This document shows positions 63,122 to 64,000 of a DNA stretch of 64,000 nucleotides, piece after piece. The first letter of the stretch is position 1. Each line of letters opens with the position of its first letter. The notes below the pieces were generated by a model. That model worked only from the letters and a program-made list of their open reading frames with translations, had not been told where the DNA came from and searched no databases. Source of the DNA: Actinorhabdospora filicis (GTDB lineage Bacteria; Actinomycetota; Actinomycetes; Mycobacteriales; Micromonosporaceae); NCBI RefSeq assembly GCF_030269765.1, contig NZ_BSTX01000003.1, forward strand, positions 558,001 to 622,000, read 5' to 3'. A program made the translations under genes and the position numbers.

Positions 63122-63154
63122 CGGCCCTCTTCCGACACCGGAAGGGGGCCGTTT
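63122..63154 (+). terminator. Terminator of leuCD
   Basis: CGGCCCTCTTCCG (63122-63134) / CGGAAGGGGGCCG (63139-63151), 13-bp stem with one T-G wobble, followed by TTT. Confidence 0.8.
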
Positions 63155-63190
63155 CGCGTCCTCTCGGGACCTTCGGAGAGCACTTCCGCG

Positions 63191-63216
63191 GGGTCTTCGG
63201 CCGACTTCGAAGACCC
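63191..63216. promoter_or_regulatory. Hairpin upstream of hup
   Basis: GGGTCTTCG (63191-63199) / CGAAGACCC (63208-63216), perfect 9-bp stem and eight-base loop, between leuD and the hup promoter; may be a second leuCD terminator or a hup control site. Confidence 0.5.
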
Positions 63217-63286
63217 TCTGTGGGCCCGACTTCACGCCTGGTGAACGATTTTTCCTTGCGACACAACGACTTTCCTGCCGAAATAG

Positions 63287-63315
63287 TTGAAATCAGACGC
63301 AATGCGGCATACCGT
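63287..63315 (+). promoter_or_regulatory. Candidate housekeeping promoter of hup
   Basis: TTGAAA (63287-63292) and TACCGT (63310-63315, TANNNT) with the ideal 17-base spacing, in an AT-richer stretch 50 bases before the start. The downstream region CCATACGGTTCG is short. Confidence 0.6.
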
Positions 63316-63364
63316 TCGCCCATACGGTTCGTAAGGACCACCGAACATTCCGGGAGGGAAAGTC

Positions 63365-63958
63365 GTGAACAAGGCCGAGCTTGTCGAGGTGCTCTCTGGC
63401 CGCTTGGGGGACCGCAAAAGCGCCCAGGCAGCGCTCGACGCGGTGCTGGAGGAAATCCAGCGCGCGGTGTCCAAGGGGGACAAAGTCTCCGTCGCCGGTT
63501 TCGGCGTCTTCGAGAAGCGGGCCCGCGCGGCCCGCATGGCGCGCAACCCGCGTACGGGTGAAGCGGTCAAGGTGAAGAAGACGTCCGTTCCGGCCTTCCG
63601 TCCCGGTCAGGGCTTCAAGGACCTGGTCTCCGGCGCGGCCAAGCCCGCCCCGGCGCCCAAGTCCTCGGCCAAGAAGGCGGCCGCGAAGTCGAGCGCGGCC
63701 AAGTCCGTGGCCAAGCCCGCCGCGAAGACCACCACGGCGAAGAAGGCGGCTCCGGCCAAGAAGGCGGCCACCGCCAAGAAGACCGCGGCGAAGAAGACCA
63801 CCGCTCCGGCGACCAAGGCGGCCACGCGCAAGACGACCGCCACCGCCGCCAAGAAGACGGTGAAGGCGGCCGCCAAGACCGCCACCAAGAAGGCGACGAC
63901 CACCAAGGCCGTCGCGAAGAAGACGACGACCAAGAAGGCCGCCGCCAAGAAGAAGTGA
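63365..63958 (+). CDS. hup: HU-family nucleoid protein with histone-like tail
   Basis: 197 residues. The first ~93 residues are an HU domain ([48 protein letters not shown]). The rest is a ~100-residue tail of repeated Lys-Ala/Thr-Lys motifs like mycobacterial HupB and Streptomyces HupS, which compacts DNA. GTG start with GGGAGGGAA. In Streptomyces HupS also lies beside leuCD. Confidence 0.95.
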   Translation: MNKAELVEVLSGRLGDRKSAQAALDAVLEEIQRAVSKGDKVSVAGFGVFEKRARAARMARNPRTGEAVKVKKTSVPAFRPGQGFKDLVSGAAKPAPAPKSSAKKAAAKSSAAKSVAKPAAKTTTAKKAAPAKKAATAKKTAAKKTTAPATKAATRKTTATAAKKTVKAAAKTATKKATTTKAVAKKTTTKKAAAKKK

Positions 63959-64000
63959 AGCGCGTCAGCGCCGAGCGCGGCCCGCCGGTTCACCCCGGCG

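Noticed and set aside
60884-63235. A 783-residue minus-strand frame opposite leuCD
   Set aside because: Shadow of leuCD; no recognisable sequence.
1-64000. Insertion sequences, prophage, rRNA or origin
   Set aside because: No transposase, integrase, phage structural gene, rRNA sequence or DnaA-box cluster was seen.

Overview
The window is a 64-kb piece of a very GC-rich chromosome with GTG/TTG starts, strong GGAGG ribosome sites and extreme third-position GC. The gene set (serA, leuB, ilvE, cimA, gltX, an NdgR-type IclR regulator, leuCD, and an HU protein with a histone-like tail) is the conserved branched-chain amino acid neighbourhood of filamentous Actinobacteria. The HbpS-like haem protein, FmdB, Pr6Pr and ABA4-like genes agree with this. 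A member of the Streptosporangiales/Thermomonosporaceae type (Actinomadura-like) is my inference; nothing in the window fixes the genus. I see no rRNA, transposase, phage gene, CRISPR array or replication origin.

Layout. 1-6.2 kb: an MFS efflux pump cut by the window edge, an SDR oxidoreductase, serA, a SMI1/KNR4-like protein, a lipoprotein and a small membrane protein. 6.4-10.1 kb: a secreted three-repeat (beta-trefoil-like) protein, a VOC protein whose 3' end is the first unit of a 134-bp tandem repeat, and a RecQ helicase with a ComF/PRTase-like tail. 10.2-14.3 kb: leuB, ilvE, and a PrsW-type protease coupled to a single-pass membrane protein. 14.35-15.8 kb: a long non-coding, repeat-rich gap. 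15.8-21.1 kb: FmdB, a TetR regulator with clear operators, an SRPBCC/DUF2867 protein coupled to an alkyltransferase-like protein, and a heterodimeric ABC exporter. 21.3-32.1 kb: membrane proteins, a Na+/H+ antiporter with an SMR pump, hydrolases, a secreted carboxylesterase homologue without its catalytic serine, an amidohydrolase divergent from a GntR regulator over a perfect palindrome, and a Nudix hydrolase. 32.2-38.1 kb: ahpCD, a secreted S1 protease, PRPP synthetase, and cimA behind a Leu/Ile-coding leader and a terminator. 38.1-41.1 kb: hypothetical and membrane-linked genes. 41.1-43.7 kb: a two-component system divergent from an HbpS-like secreted haem protein (SenSR/HbpS arrangement). 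43.7-44.7 kb: a second repeat-rich gap that mirrors the first. 44.7-49.2 kb: an operon of a benzoylformate-decarboxylase-like enzyme, a GlcD-type FAD dehydrogenase and a divergent cytochrome P450. 49.3-64 kb: a MOSC protein, a Cys-rich peptide, an FAH-family protein with gltX, a tripartite tricarboxylate transporter (tctCBA) with a second TctC lipoprotein and a CitAB-like two-component system, two identical tRNA-Glu genes and a tRNA-Gln, ndgR, leuCD and hup.

How the parts work together. serA, cimA, leuCD, leuB and ilvE supply serine, isoleucine, leucine and valine. Control points seen here are a palindrome before serA, a leader peptide plus terminator before cimA, and an NdgR regulator divergent from leuCD. 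The CitAB/TctCBA block looks like a self-contained sensing and uptake unit for di- or tricarboxylates. AhpCD and the haem sensor deal with peroxide or haem stress.

The least expected structure is a composite interspersed repeat. Two copies lie about 29 kb apart in opposite orientation, each built around a long hairpin (15414-15477 and 44234-44296) with further shared modules, and each lies in one of the two largest non-coding gaps.
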